Below are positions 1 through 20,653 of a stretch of 51,137 nucleotides of DNA, piece by piece. This stretch comes from Scenedesmus sp. ARA3 (taxonomy: Eukaryota > Chlorophyta > Chlorophyceae > Sphaeropleales > Scenedesmaceae), in contig RWJK01001935.1 of assembly GCA_004335835.1 (NCBI GenBank), positions 1 to 51,137 of the forward strand, in the 5' to 3' direction. Below the pieces are notes generated by a model. It was given only the letters and a program-made list of their open reading frames with translations, was not told the origin of the DNA and made no database searches. The translations under genes and the position numbers were made by a program. Position 1 is the first letter of the stretch; the number at the start of each line of letters is the position of its first letter.

Positions 1-382
1 TGCTGTGGTGCCTCGCTGCACATGGTCCGTGGACATCAACGCATTCACACGATATCACGATTACTAAGTAGATTACGCACTGGCACCTCAATTCATTTTG
101 ACTTTGCGAAGAGCTGTCGTGCGACGATCGCCAAGTATGTTCAAGTGTTGGAGCTGTACTGCTGTCAACTAGTCAAGCCTGCTGCCGTGCCTTGGCAGCC
201 CTCCAAGCCCGGCAGGCACAGTTCTGGGGTCAATTAATGACTATAAAGACTAATATTGATCATTTATAAACAATTAAAATGCAAAGAATTGATGTAACTG
301 GCCTCTACATGCCTCTAGAGTGCATACTGTGACATGGCGTTTCAGCAGCGTTTCAGCAGCGTTTCAGTCCAGGCACTGGCGT

Positions 383-432
383 TTTAAACGCGTTCAGAAA
401 CGAAACGTTTCGTTTCAAACGAAACGTTTCGT
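383..432. repeat. Palindromic AAACG/CGTTT cluster
   Basis: The 12-base self-complementary word CGAAACGTTTCG occurs twice, flanked by further CGTTT and AAACG words and by a triplicated TTTCAGCAGCG-like repeat just upstream (about 340-370). It could form a cruciform or be the edge of a decayed element. No target-site duplication was found. Confidence 0.5.
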
Positions 433-445
433 GCAACTATGCGCC

Positions 446-536
446 ACTCAACCAAGGAGTGGGAACCCCCATCAGGATAACATTACATTACATTACATGC
501 TCCACTCAACGAGGAGTGGGAACCCCAGTCAGGAGC
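446..536. repeat. Direct repeat pair around a CATTA microsatellite
   Basis: Two near-identical copies of about 30 bases, built around GAGTGGGAACCCC, lie about 57 bases apart and are separated by a short CATTA tandem repeat. Confidence 0.6.
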
Positions 537-613
537 CAACGAGAGGCTCAACTTTACAGTGCGGCAGAGTGGGCAGTGATTCATGCAAGACGGGTGCTTT
601 GGTTGCACATTCT

Positions 614-900
614 TTATACTACAGTTGGATGTTTCGTTACCTTTGTGCGCAGTCTTATGACAGCGGAATTGAGGTTGAGATTCAGTTTGGTGGTTTGCTG
701 GCGTGCTTGGGCATCAAGCATGTTCAGACGTCAGCATGTCATCCTGCTGCGCACGGTGTGGCAGAGCGGCTTCTGAGCGCGTTCAACAGCATGCTGGATC
801 GCCTTGTGAATGCTCATCGGGTTCACTGGGTGCAGAGTGTTCTTGTGATGCGGCAGCAGTACTGGGCTCGTGTGCATGCCACTTGGGCATTTTGCCGTAG
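614..900 (+). mobile_element. Ty3/gypsy-type integrase core relic
   Basis: A reading frame through about 650-890 carries the C-terminal half of a retroviral-type integrase catalytic core. Visible signatures are LGIKHVQTSACHPAAHGVAER, matching the family pattern LGI-x-H-x-x-T-x-x-xHPxxxGxxER with its catalytic Glu, and then a stretch resembling the end of the core (RQQYWARVHATWAF). No reverse transcriptase, LTR or upstream catalytic Asp could be recognised, and the reading shifts frame afterwards. I read this as a truncated, dead fragment. Confidence 0.65.
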
Positions 901-950
901 GAGGTGGCGTTTGGCGGGCAGCTGTGCCTGCGTTGCCTTTGGCGCGTGAT

Positions 951-2090
951 GCGTTGACAGTAGCAGCATTTGCTGGAATGTGGGTTTCGCCTGAGTCCTT
1001 TGGATGTACGCGTGCTTGGCCCCTGAGCGGCGCCCGCCGCACTGTTGACAGCGATGTTAATAATAATGATAGCAATCTTGTGCTTGAGGTGCTTTCTGGC
1101 CCTGTTGCCAACCAACCTATTTGTTGGTGTGCGTGGGCTTTTTCGTGGGTTGGAAGTGCGTGACAATTGGGTGGTTCTGCTTACGACGGCAGTACAGGTT
1201 TTCGTGATGCTGCTGCGTCCACGCGAAACAGCAGCAACATGGCCAGGTACCTGCGCAAGCGCTCTGTGCTTGCTGCTCTTGCAGTGTCCTGAGTTTGGAG
1301 GGCTGCAGCTTACATGCACGCAGCGGTGGTAACAAATTCAGTGCTACATAATGTTTTCTGTGATTTGCAGCACTCTGCTGTTGCTGTGTCCTGCTCTGTG
1401 GTCACTGAACCTTGAGCCACACATGCCCTGCTCTGTGCCTGCCTACAGCCAGCACACTCGCAGTGAAACACTGTTGGGCGCTTGTTTGTTTCTTCTGATG
1501 TGAGTTCTGCTTGGCGACTGGCATGTGTGTAAACGAATTATTACCACCGCTGTGCTGCATCTGCATGTCCCTGGTTGTTGTGGCTCTGTGCTTGTTGCAT
1601 GATTGTTTTTCTGCTGGCGCGCTTTGCTTGCGTCGCCTTTTGGTGGGTTCTGCCATAGTGTTGGCTTGTGATGGCTTGCTTGCGCCTTAGTCTTCTCTTT
1701 TGGGAGGTGGGGGGCTAGGCTACACACAGCGCTGACTGTTACTGTCACTGTGAGCTTCATTGTTTGACTGTCAAAGCCGCATCATGCTGTAAGTTGTGAG
1801 TTCAGGATCATCCTGATGGAATGGTGCCCCAGCCTCAATGTGTGCGCCTGCTGTACAAAGAGTCAGCGTGAGGCACCGCGCCACTGGATTCAGCTGTTAT
1901 AACAGTGTGGTGCCTTAACAGCATAACGTTTACAGACAGGTTTATCATGCCGTGAGTTGGCAGGCATGAGGAGAGAAACAAAGTATGTTGCATCGCTGTA
2001 GTCAACAGTGTGCAGACAGTGTGGTCATCTAATGCCACAAGGTAGCACATTCAGTGCTACAGGTCTCTGATAGTGCAGCAGCAGCTGCAC
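951..2090. other. No recognisable gene
   Basis: Frames are short and overlap on both strands without conserved motifs. The first few hundred bases may be further decayed retroelement sequence continuing from the integrase relic, but nothing in them can be assigned. Confidence 0.4.
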
Positions 2091-2096
2091 TGCACT

Positions 2097-2266
2097 GGCC
2101 GGCCGCTAAGCTGCGCATCCACGCGTCATCTGTGCTGGCGCACATACGGCCGCAGCTGGTGCTGTTCCTGCCGTGCCAGCAGCAGGGCACAGCTGGTGCT
2201 GTTTCCTTGCCGCCAGCAGCAGAGCGACTCGGAGGGCTGGTATAAGACGAAGGCGGTGCAGCAGTA
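2097..2266 (+). pseudogene. Detached copy of the last DHX35 exon
   Basis: This matches the last exon of the helicase gene (13722-13840) with scattered substitutions. The frame reading LRIHASSVLA is recognisable, including GLV-type degeneration of the DEGWYEMQAV segment near the end. An internal segment around GCTGGTGCTGTTCCTGCC is duplicated within the copy. A base is missing near its start (GCCGCTAAG versus GCCGCTGAAG), so it is not a functional exon. It lies 11.5 kb from its source, on the far side of MED30, in the same orientation. Confidence 0.8.
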
Positions 2267-2269
2267 AAG

Positions 2270-2772
2270 CTAAACTGACCAGTGAAAGTTTCATTTTTGG
2301 GTTTCCAGGGGAAACGAGATCCTACTGGCTAGTTATATAGAAAATTACATATCGGTAACCTCGCCCGGTTTTTAGCCAATGACAGGCTCATTGGGCAAGG
2401 AGAACACAAGACCTGGTCAAAGCAACTGCCTTGCAAGGAGCACAGGTGCTTTCAGCAATCAACACATTGTCATGCCATTGCAACTACTAGTAGCATGCAG
2501 CTGCCCACCTAACGTACATGTACATGCTGCACTTGCTTTGAGTGGAAGCGCCTGTCCAAAGCCAACACATGCAGCACAGCTGCTGAACTACAAAAAAAAT
2601 CTCAACACTATTGGGCCTAGAGGGCTCAAAAGAAGTCGACCAGCAACTGGCTGTTAGCCCAGCATTTACACAAAAGCCACAACTGTTGTGATGAGCGTGA
2701 CTAGTCAACTCGCAAGTGTTGTGAGGGGCCTCACCAGCGGGACTGGTCAACAAGTTCCGCTGAAGTTTCACA
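2270..2772. other. No recognisable gene
   Basis: The open frame 2379-2657 has no recognised similarity. Nothing else stands out between the two detached exon copies that flank this stretch. Confidence 0.35.
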
Positions 2773-2971
2773 GCAGCCAGGCTCAGATGGCGCCGGTGCC
2801 TGCCACAGCATACTGCACGGAGTTCTGCACCAAGTGCCGCTCGTGGCTGTCCCACATGTTGAAAGCCACATGTTGAAAGCCACATGCTGGAAGCCACATG
2901 CTGAAAGCCACATGCTGAAAGCCTCATGTTGAAAGCCACATGCTGAGAGCGTCCACCAGGTGCCGCAGCTC
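2773..2971 (-). pseudogene. Partial copy of the MED30 last exon with internal expansion
   Basis: Sequence on both flanks matches the 3' end of MED30 (about 3146-3255), including the stop-codon region and the segment GTCCACCAGGTGCCGCAG. The copy is interrupted by seven 14-base repeats where MED30 has a single unit. It lies downstream of MED30 on the minus strand, as expected for a terminal-exon duplication. It is too short to encode a functional subunit. Confidence 0.85.
2853..2950. repeat. 14-bp minisatellite, seven units
   Basis: Seven head-to-tail units of the type CACATGTTGAAAGC occupy exactly 98 bases, with one to three substitutions per unit. The parent sequence in MED30 (around 3221-3235, CACATGTTGAACGC) holds one unit. 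The array therefore grew inside the duplicated exon. Confidence 0.9.
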
Positions 2972-3027
2972 TCATAATCCGGTGCCTGCCTCAGCATAAC
3001 GCATGAGGTAGCCGCTACTCAAGCTTC

Positions 3028-3044
3028 CAGCAGCAGCAGCAACA

Positions 3045-3075
<31 letters not shown>
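3028..3075. repeat. CAG run followed by CTG run
   Basis: A short CAG run (3028-3041) is followed by ten CTG units (3046-3075). The two arms are complementary and could pair as a hairpin. They lie between the MED30 exon copy and MED30. Confidence 0.8.
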
Positions 3076-3078
<3 letters not shown>

Positions 3079-3151
3079 CCGCTTCCCTACACTGCTACCC
3101 AAGCCCTAAGTCCGAAGTCACTCACACCCTAACCCTAACCAACAGCCAGCT

Positions 3152-3997
3152 TCAGATGGCGCCTGTGCCTGCCACAGCGTACTGCACGGAGTTCTGCACC
3201 AGGTGCCGCTCATGGCTGTCCCACATGTTGAACGCGTCCACCAGGTGCCGCAGCTTATCAATGACCTGCTTGACCAGGCTGTTCTGGTGGCACAGCCGCG
3301 CACGTAGCTCTGCTGCTCGCGCTTCCAGCTGCTGCTGCTGCTGCTGCTCTGGAGGTAGGGCATGCTGGCCGCCAGCGCCAGCTGCTTCTGCTGCTGCAGG
3401 ATGGGAAAGGCAGCAGAGGCAGGACGCAGGCACACGAATCAGACAATGGAAGGTTGTTGAATAGTGTTGAGATGCATGGCGGCAATGCTGGCATGGTAAG
3501 ATTATCATGAGGCAGTAGACCCTCGTTGTGCATCGCTGACCTTGGCTGCTTTGCATGAATGCAAGCTGCTGCCGAGCAGGTGTGTGTGCAGAACCACTGC
3601 GCAGAATGCAGGAGCCGCAAGCGGTGTGCATCTGCAGACCGCTGCAGCTGCACAAGCACGCTAATAAAAAGCAGGCTGAATGATTCGCTTTATTTGGCAC
3701 ATCACACACACCTGTTGCAGCTGCTGCTGCTTCTTGTTGCTCCAGCGCTTGACACTGCTGCATCGTATCCCTGATGTCCTGCGACACTGCTAGGTACGCC
3801 TGCTGTAGCTCTGCAAGCTTCTGCTGGCACTCTGTGGTTGGTTGTATGCCGCTGTAGGCATCCAGAAGTGCCTTGCTAGACTGCAGCAACAGCAGCAGCT
3901 GCTCTTGGCCTGCATCAGCGAGCTGCTGCCTGTTTGGGGCAGCTGCTGGCTGCTCCTGCTGCTGCTCGTGCTGCTCGTCCGTCAAGTCAATCTTCAT
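3152..3997 (-). CDS. MED30: Mediator complex subunit 30 (MED30)
   Basis: A subunit of the Mediator complex, which links transcription factors to RNA polymerase II in the nucleus. Two exons on the minus strand: 3997-3712 (start codon ATG, MKIDLTDEQ) and 3393-3152, joined by an intron with donor GTGTGT and acceptor TGCAG. The phases agree and give 175 residues. Residues 1-95 contain a Gln-rich helix (LQQAYLAVSQDIRDTMQQCQ). The C-terminal part, LEARAAELRARL through LVKQVIDKLRHLVDAFNMWDS, closely follows the plant MED30 ending (LEERASNLRKEL...LKILIDQLRDLITDISTWQS, recalled from family knowledge). Heptad-like spacing suggests a coiled coil. A poly-Gln tract precedes that helix. The gene is divergent from DHX35. 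A copy of its 3' end lies downstream. The start was chosen as the first ATG of the exon 1 frame that begins sensible sequence; a longer frame upstream (to 4153) is less likely. Confidence 0.8.
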   Translation of the reverse strand: MKIDLTDEQHEQQQEQPAAAPNRQQLADAGQEQLLLLLQSSKALLDAYSGIQPTTECQQKLAELQQAYLAVSQDIRDTMQQCQALEQQEAAAAATGVCDVPNKANHSACFLLACLCSCSGLQMHTACGSCILRSGSAHTPARQQLAFMQSSQGQRCTTRVYCLMIILPCQHCRHASQHYSTTFHCLIRVPASCLCCLSHPAAAEAAGAGGQHALPPEQQQQQQLEARAAELRARLCHQNSLVKQVIDKLRHLVDAFNMWDSHERHLVQNSVQYAVAGTGAI

Positions 3998-4272
3998 AAT
4001 GTGTGAATTGATACCTGTTCTTGCTGGGTGTGGGGTGCAGCCAGGGGCGTGATGTGTGGGGTGTGCTGTGAGTAGCAGCAGCAGCACTACCTGTAGTGCT
4101 TGTTCGTGGTTGTGTGGGCGACAGAAAAAGTACAAGTAATGAGCATATAACACGTATTTGATCGACGCATGTTGTTGTCGTTAGAGCTTCTTGATGTCGT
4201 GCACACAACCCTGGTGTGTCACTTTGAGCTTCTCTGCTCCTTGAAGCGACGCTTCGTACGGCTGGTGATTAG
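3998..4272. promoter_or_regulatory. Probable shared 5' region of MED30 and DHX35
   Basis: The two genes point away from each other, with about 275 bases between the MED30 start and the first in-frame ATG of the DHX35 side (4273), or about 670 bases to the preferred helicase start. This layout suggests a bidirectional promoter. I see no clear TATA box or other core element, so the call rests on position only. Confidence 0.4.
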
Positions 4273-13900
<9,628 letters not shown>

Positions 13901-14575
13901 GCTGCCGTCAGTATGTAGACAGAGTTGTTACAGTGCAACACATTCAGCTAAATGGCCGGGTGTTTGTGTGATGTTGTGGCAGCTCGGGGAGCTGCTGGCG
14001 GCTGCAAGTTTGAGGCGTTCAAATATGATGTCACTTGGCGGCTGCTGCAATGCTTCACAAAGCAAGCAGCCAGCCTCTGGTGGTCTTGCTGCAATGTGTG
14101 TTGCCTGCAATTCTTTATACTCTGGTGGTCTTGGTGCTGACCGGGTGCGCATGATGTCGTACAATTGAGTGTACCTTGCTGCATGTGCCTTGCTGCTGAC
14201 AGCTGACCTCCGTTGTTGGGTAGCTGCTGATACAGCGAGCTCGCATGCGGTTTCGTCTGCACAGCAGCAGAACTTCTGCTGTTGCTTGAAGCTCTATCAT
14301 CGTGTGCAACTGCCACTGGCTGGTCTGCCCAGTGTCAAACCCTAATGACGATGACACCGCCTGTTAGACACTCACCACGCGCGAGCCGCATCTACCACAT
14401 GGGCTGATAGACGTAGCTGCAGGCATACGTTCACATGTTGATCCAGTTTGGCGTCGTTTGGCTTTCTTGGTGCTGACGCTGCAGTATGATGCTGGATCGA
14501 TTGAGTCACCGCCACCTGCCTCGTTCGTCCTGAAGATCATATAATTACATAACATCAGACATTTATAAACTAACG
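13901..14575. other. DHX35 3' flank and CRAL-TRIO gene 5' flank
   Basis: No gene seen. The stretch contains the word TCTGGTGGTCTTG repeated (about 14076 and 14120). No clear polyadenylation signal or TATA box could be assigned; TATAATTACATAACATCAG lies 30-45 bases before the next start codon. Confidence 0.4.
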
Positions 14576-15078
14576 ATGGCGCTATCGACTCTGCAAGTCG
14601 CCGAGGGTGCCTACAGTACCTTCACCTTCGACAGAGATGCTGATCACATCCACCGCATCTCTGGCAAGAAGAGAAGAACGCTACACTGGAGCAGCTTCAT
14701 GAGCAGCAGGTACTTCACAATTCGTGCCAGCAACGAAGCAGCAGCGATCGATCCACGCTACTAACGATGTTCAGGCCCAGCCTGGACTACTGTTGCAGCT
14801 CCCAGAGCAACATCCGTGGCACCCCAGCTCATCCAATGTGCATTTCCCGCTATTTTGCAGGCCCTTGTTCGTATCCCAAGCGCAGGTCAAGACATCCAGC
14901 TCCTTCAGGTCAGACAGGAGTACCCTGCTGGTGCTGTATGGGGAGCACTTTGTGCTGCTGTCAGCAGATGCCCTCGAGCCTGCTGCTGCTGCTGGCAGTG
15001 CAGCTGCAGCAGCAGGAGAAGACACAGAGCGTGTGCCTGTACTGAAGCTGCTGAACTATGCAGAGGTATGTTTCATCA

Positions 15079-15113
<35 letters not shown>

Positions 15114-17480
15114 CAGCGCAGCTGCAGCAGCAGGAGAAGACACCGAGCGTGTGCATGTGCTAATGCTGCTGATTCATGCAGAGGGCACTTCCGCGGCTGC
15201 TACTGCTGTAGCTTACTGCAGCGCTTGCCTCCACCATTGTAAGCATTGGGATGTTATTGGACACAAACTGCTCATGTTGTACCTGCATGACAGACACCTG
15301 GGCTTTCAACATTAGCACACTGCAGCACTTCAAGCATCTGCCTTCATGCATTGCCATGTCGCTACGTTAGCCAGCTTGCAACTCTCTATGCAATGGCGCA
15401 GTGAACAGAATGTCTGCTGCATCACAACAACAGCACCCCAGCTGCTGCCGCCACTGCTCCTGACAGCACTGCTGCTGCTGCTGCTGCTGCCTGCTGCTGC
15501 CAGGTGCTGTCCATCACCCTAAAGCCAGATGCCAGCCTGGAGCTTGAGCATGTGGTGTCTGAGGACACCCCAAAGCTGGCAGTTGGAGGTTTGCTGGACC
15601 AACTCACTGAGCAGCAGCAGCAGCAGCAGCAGACTGCTGCCAGCACAGCTGACGTCAGCATCAGCAGCAGCAGCACCACCAGCACAGCAACCACCATCCC
15701 CAGCACCCCCATTCAGCCAAGCAGCCCCCTGGCTACTGTTGTGTCTGGCAGCCAGAGCAGCAGCAGCAGTGCTGCTGCTGCTGCTGCAGGATCGGTTGTG
15801 ACTGGCAGAGCTAGCAGCAATAGCAGCAGCAGCAGCAGTGATATTGCCGACCCAACTGGCGCCTCCATGCGTGTCACATACGCCACGCTTACCCTGCAGT
15901 TTGCAAGCCCGGCAGCAGCAAAGGCAGCTGCAGATGCGCTGCTGTACTGCCGCGCGCAAGCTGCTGCTGCTGCACATTGGCTATCACAGGGCTTGCATGC
16001 TGGCTTCTCATGCCAGCTGGCAACCCTAGAAGCACTGCCGCTGCACACCAGCAGCAGCAGCAGCAGTGCAGGGCATGCTAACAGCAGCAGGAGGCCTGTC
16101 AGGACCGGCAGCATGCTGTGGAGAAGTGCCAGCATGGCTGCTAGGAGCAGCAGCAGCATTGCAGCTGCTAGGGCTCCAACAGGCGCAACTGCCGGTGGTA
16201 GCAGTACTGCTGCTGCTGCTGCTGCTGCTGCTGCCACGTATGCCTGGCGCTGCGAGCCTAGCCTAGATTGGGGCAGCACGCTGCCTCTGCCCAAGCACTG
16301 GTGTGAGCTGCTGACTGCTGAAGAGGCAGAGCAGCAGCAGTCCCAGCTGCCAGCAGCAGCAGCAGCAGATACGGACATCACGCTGCAGGATCTGATCTGC
16401 TCAGCAGATCTGCCACAAGGGCCCCAGGCGCTGCTTGTTACTTTCACCACGCCATATGGCCTGGCGAGGGCCACTATCACACCTCAGATCGTGCGTGCAG
16501 CATTCCTGAACATTGAATGCCGCCAGGTGCTGGCAGTGCCTGTAGAGCAAGGCGGTACAGCCAGCAGCAGCAGCAGCAGTGCAGGACAGAGCCGCAGAAA
16601 CGCTGAAGCGGATCCTATGGTAGTGAGTTTCAGTTTGAAGCTGGATCCAGCTCTTGCCGGTGCTCCTGCAAGGCCGCTTGCAGCAGCAGCAGCACCAGCA
16701 GGCAGCAGTGATGTTGCTGCTGCTGCTGCTGCTGCTGCAGCTCAGCTCAATGGTGGGTGCAACATGCAGCAGTATGGTGCTCAGCATGCATATGCTGCTC
16801 AGGCTTATGCAGCGCTGACTGTTCAAGTTGTGCGGACCCCTGGCACTGCAGGCAGGGCAGCAGCAGTCAAACCCCTAAACCCTTATGCCACAGCGGCTGC
16901 TGAACCCTCGGGTTCTGCTGCAGCTGCAGCAGCTGGATCAGGTCCAGGAGGTTCACTGGCTCACCCATCAGCAGCAGCAGCAGCAGGACAAAACGCAGAT
17001 CAGTCTGCATCCATGCTTGGACTGACATCCGAGCAATGGGTGTGGGTGCGGATCAGTGTGTGTGTGCTGCTGTCTGCTTTAGTCCTCAGCAGCTTCCGCA
17101 GGCAGCCTGTGGCAGCAGTGCTGCAGCTGCTGCTGCTGCTGTGTGTGGCGGCTGCAGATGCTGCTCACTCGGCTGCAGCAGCAGCTGCTGCAGCAACAGT
17201 GGATTGGCACGCTGGCTCTGATAGTGCTACTGCTACTACTCATGAGCTTAACTGGTGGCAGCACCTGATGCCCCACAAGCAACAGCAGCCGATCCAGCAT
17301 GCTCTTGGACAGCAGCAGCAGCAGCAGCAGCATCATGCCAAGGCACGCCTGCACAGGCCGCTACGCACAGCATCCACCTACACACTGGAAGGCAGGTCAC
17401 TCATTGTGCCTCCTGCAGCAGCTGCTCCTCCTTCCACTGCTGCTGGTACTGCTGCTGCTGTCCCAGCAGTGCAGGTGGCC

Positions 17481-17533
<53 letters not shown>

Positions 17534-19841
17534 CGGTACTGCTGCTTCACAGCCTCGCCACCCCACCACCAGTCCGGCCATCAGCAGCAGCAGCGCTGCA
17601 TCAGGCACCAGCAGCATTTCCGCATTCGCTGCAGCAGCAGGCAAGGCTCCTTTTCCACAGGCAGCTACTGCACCTGCAGCAGCCAATGGCTCAGATCAAA
17701 CCTTGGACACAGCAGCAGCAGCAGCAGGGGAGTGTCCTTGGTCTGGTGGCTGGTCGCTGCAGCTGCTGGCTGGTGATGTGCTGGCCAGCCCTGGGCAATT
17801 CCTGCAGCTGCAGATTGCGGCACTGAGCTGTGACAGGTGAGAAATATCTTTTTCTTCATCACTTGACACTCTACATGTGCTAGTCGCACCACTAGGGCCC
17901 TTCCTGCAGCTACAAGTTGCTGCACTGAGCTGCGACAGGTGGGAAAGTGCTGTTCACTGAATACTCTATCAGCACTAATACTTGTCAAGCAGTTGCCTTG
18001 GACACTTGCAGATTGCTGCACTGAGCTGCAACAGCTGGGACACAGCTTTGACAGTTCTGTGCCACCCTGCTAGTAACAATGCTACAATATTACACCATAC
18101 TATACTAGCGGCTACTGCTGGCAGCAATTACTGCCAATGCCTGCTGCACCGAGCCACGCTGCTTATGCATCTCCTGCACCAGGCATGATCTGGAAGCATT
18201 CAAATGCACCACCTGACGGCGCTACGGCCGACACTGTGTTGTTTCTGTCTGCTTATGCCTCGCCTGCAGTGACACTGCAGAGCTGCGCGTACAGCTGACC
18301 GCCACAGTCCATGAGGCTGCCGCTGGGCACGAGACTGACGCTGTGTCTGTCTGCATGTACTGCGTATGTCTTGCCTGCAGTGACACTGCCGAGCTGCGCG
18401 CACAGCTGACCACCACAGCCCAGGAAGCTGCGGCTGGGCAGGAGACTGACGCTGTGTCGGTCTGCATGTTCTGCGTCTTTTGCCTGCAGTGACATGGCAG
18501 AGCTGCGGGCACAGCTGACCTCCACTACAGCCCAGGAGGCTGCAGCTTGACGGAATGCTGAAACTGTGTTCATGTCCTGCGTGTGTCTTGCCTGCAGTGA
18601 CACTGCTGAGCTGCACGCACAGCTGACCACCACTGTCCAGGAAGCTGCCACCGGACACGAGGCAGCAGCATCGCCGCTGCTGCCGGTGCTGGTGTCAAAC
18701 CCAGAGCCAGCATGGCTGGATCACGACACCAAGCAGCGGTGAGGCCTGTGTCTTCCTTTTATGTGATTTACTTTTGTTGAAACCTGCCTGCTTGCTGGCG
18801 AGCAGCCTGGGTCCGCTTGAGTGCACCTGCTGGTTACGCAGGATTGGAGCAACCACAGTTGTGTGTTGTTTATGAATTAGTTTGTTCTGTAAAAGTTGAT
18901 GAGCGTCAAGCTAGCCATAATACACGTCTGCTGCTGATGCTTGCTCTGGTTTCTGCTTTGCTCTACCCGCAGATTCCTGCTTGCAAAGCCCACCCTTCAA
19001 GCGTCTCAAGAGCAGGCACACCCCACAAACACTTGTCTTCTTTACCTTCTGTTCCTCATACTTGCTGAAAACCATGCTCTGCATGTTCTGCCTGCAGCTT
19101 CCTACTTGCCAAGCCCACCCTTGAAGCTTCCCAGCAGCAGGCGCGTGCCACAGACGCCTGGCGCGTCTCGCGCAGCGTTGATGGCGTGCTGCAGCGCCCC
19201 GCACCGCACTTCCACACCTTCAACAGCATGTTGAGCATCCATGTGCTGGGCGTATCACCAGAAGGGCATGCAGTGATTCTAGTGAAGGTGAGGCGCAACA
19301 TGGTTGCACAGAATGGCTTTGTTGTGGCGACTTCAAATCACAACGGCACATTATGGATGACCGTCACAACATCTTGTGCACTGAATATGAACTAGCAGCA
19401 GGTGCTCTGTGACAGTTGGTGTCCCACGTTGAGGGGCATGCAGGCACTGCGGAACTAGCACTTCCACACCTTCAACAGCCTGCTGAGCATCCATGTGCTG
19501 GGGGTGTCACCAGAAGGACATGCAGTGATCCTGGTCAAGGTGAGGTGCATGCAGTGGCTGTTGTAGCTACACATTAGTGTTTGGAGTGGCAAAAGGTGTT
19601 GTAGGTACACATTTGTTCCGAGGGGTCTGGGGCGTCAGTTCCACACCTTCAGCAGCCTGCTGAGCATCCACGTGCTGGGTGTGTCACCAGAAGGACATGC
19701 AGTGATCCTGGTCAAGGTGAGGCGCTGCTGCGGCAAGTTCAGATGGCTAGGACTCAACAACTTGTAATCGACCAGCAGAGATTAGGTGATTGAATGGGTG
19801 AGTAAATCGTTAAACGAGTATTGTTGAACTGTTAAACTTGC

Positions 19842-19919
<78 letters not shown>

Positions 19920-20618
19920 GGGCGCTGCTGCTTGTTCTCAACTGGTTTTGCGCACTGCGTTTGTGGGCTTTGTTGCGCTGCTGCTCTGCTGCACTCTGCC
20001 CTGCAGACCGCTGGTGCAAAAGCCATGGTGGACGCAGTCTTCAAAGGCGGCGGCAGCAGCAGCAAGCTGACACCCGCACAGCTAGAGGACCACCTTGCAC
20101 TCATCAACGAGTACCTGGTGAAGAGAGCAGCGCCTGACCGGCTGCCAGCTGGCAGCCAGGTGCAGATTTATGACATGGCGGGGTTCAAGCTGAGCTATGC
20201 CATGGGCAGTGATGTTATGAACCTGTTCCAGGTGCGTGAAACAGCTGTGAACGTGTTCCTTTGTATGTTATAAGCCTTGATGAGCAGCCGGGTGCAGTAT
20301 TTGACATGACAGGCTTCAAGCCTGTAACCTGTTCCAGGTGCGTCAAGCAGCTGTTGGTTTGTCTTTACCTCAACCTCGATAAGAGCCAGGTGCTGACTAA
20401 TGACATGGCTGGCTGAGCTACGCCATGGGCAGCGAAGTCATGAACCTGTTTCACATAAGTGCCTGTCAAGCAATGTGTCACAATGCAACATGATGATGTA
20501 GGGCCTAATGTAGTGGATAATAGGCACAGAGGTCTTGGATACTTACTGTTGCTGCCGCCGCTGCAGCTGTGAACGGCCTGCGGCATGTACTATTCTGTGT
20601 GGCTGCATTACGTGTTTG

Positions 20619-20653
<35 letters not shown>

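Larger units (their letters stand above)
1..600. other. Repeat-rich leader without a recognised gene
   Basis: No coding region could be supported. An open frame at 22-237 has no recognisable motif. The stretch holds a palindromic AAACG-rich cluster (about 383-432), a short direct repeat (446-536) and a CATTA microsatellite (about 480-498). It leads into the integrase relic, so it may be part of a decayed element; that link is inference. Confidence 0.4.

Noticed and set aside
3123..3141. Telomere-like CCCTAACCCTAACC
   Set aside because: Only two units, and a single related word occurs at 24110. Far too short to be an interstitial telomere, and the expected algal telomere motif differs.
15713..16480. 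Minus-strand frame of 255 codons
   Set aside because: It is the reverse of the Ser/Ala-rich exon 3 of the CRAL-TRIO gene, open because of triplet repeats.
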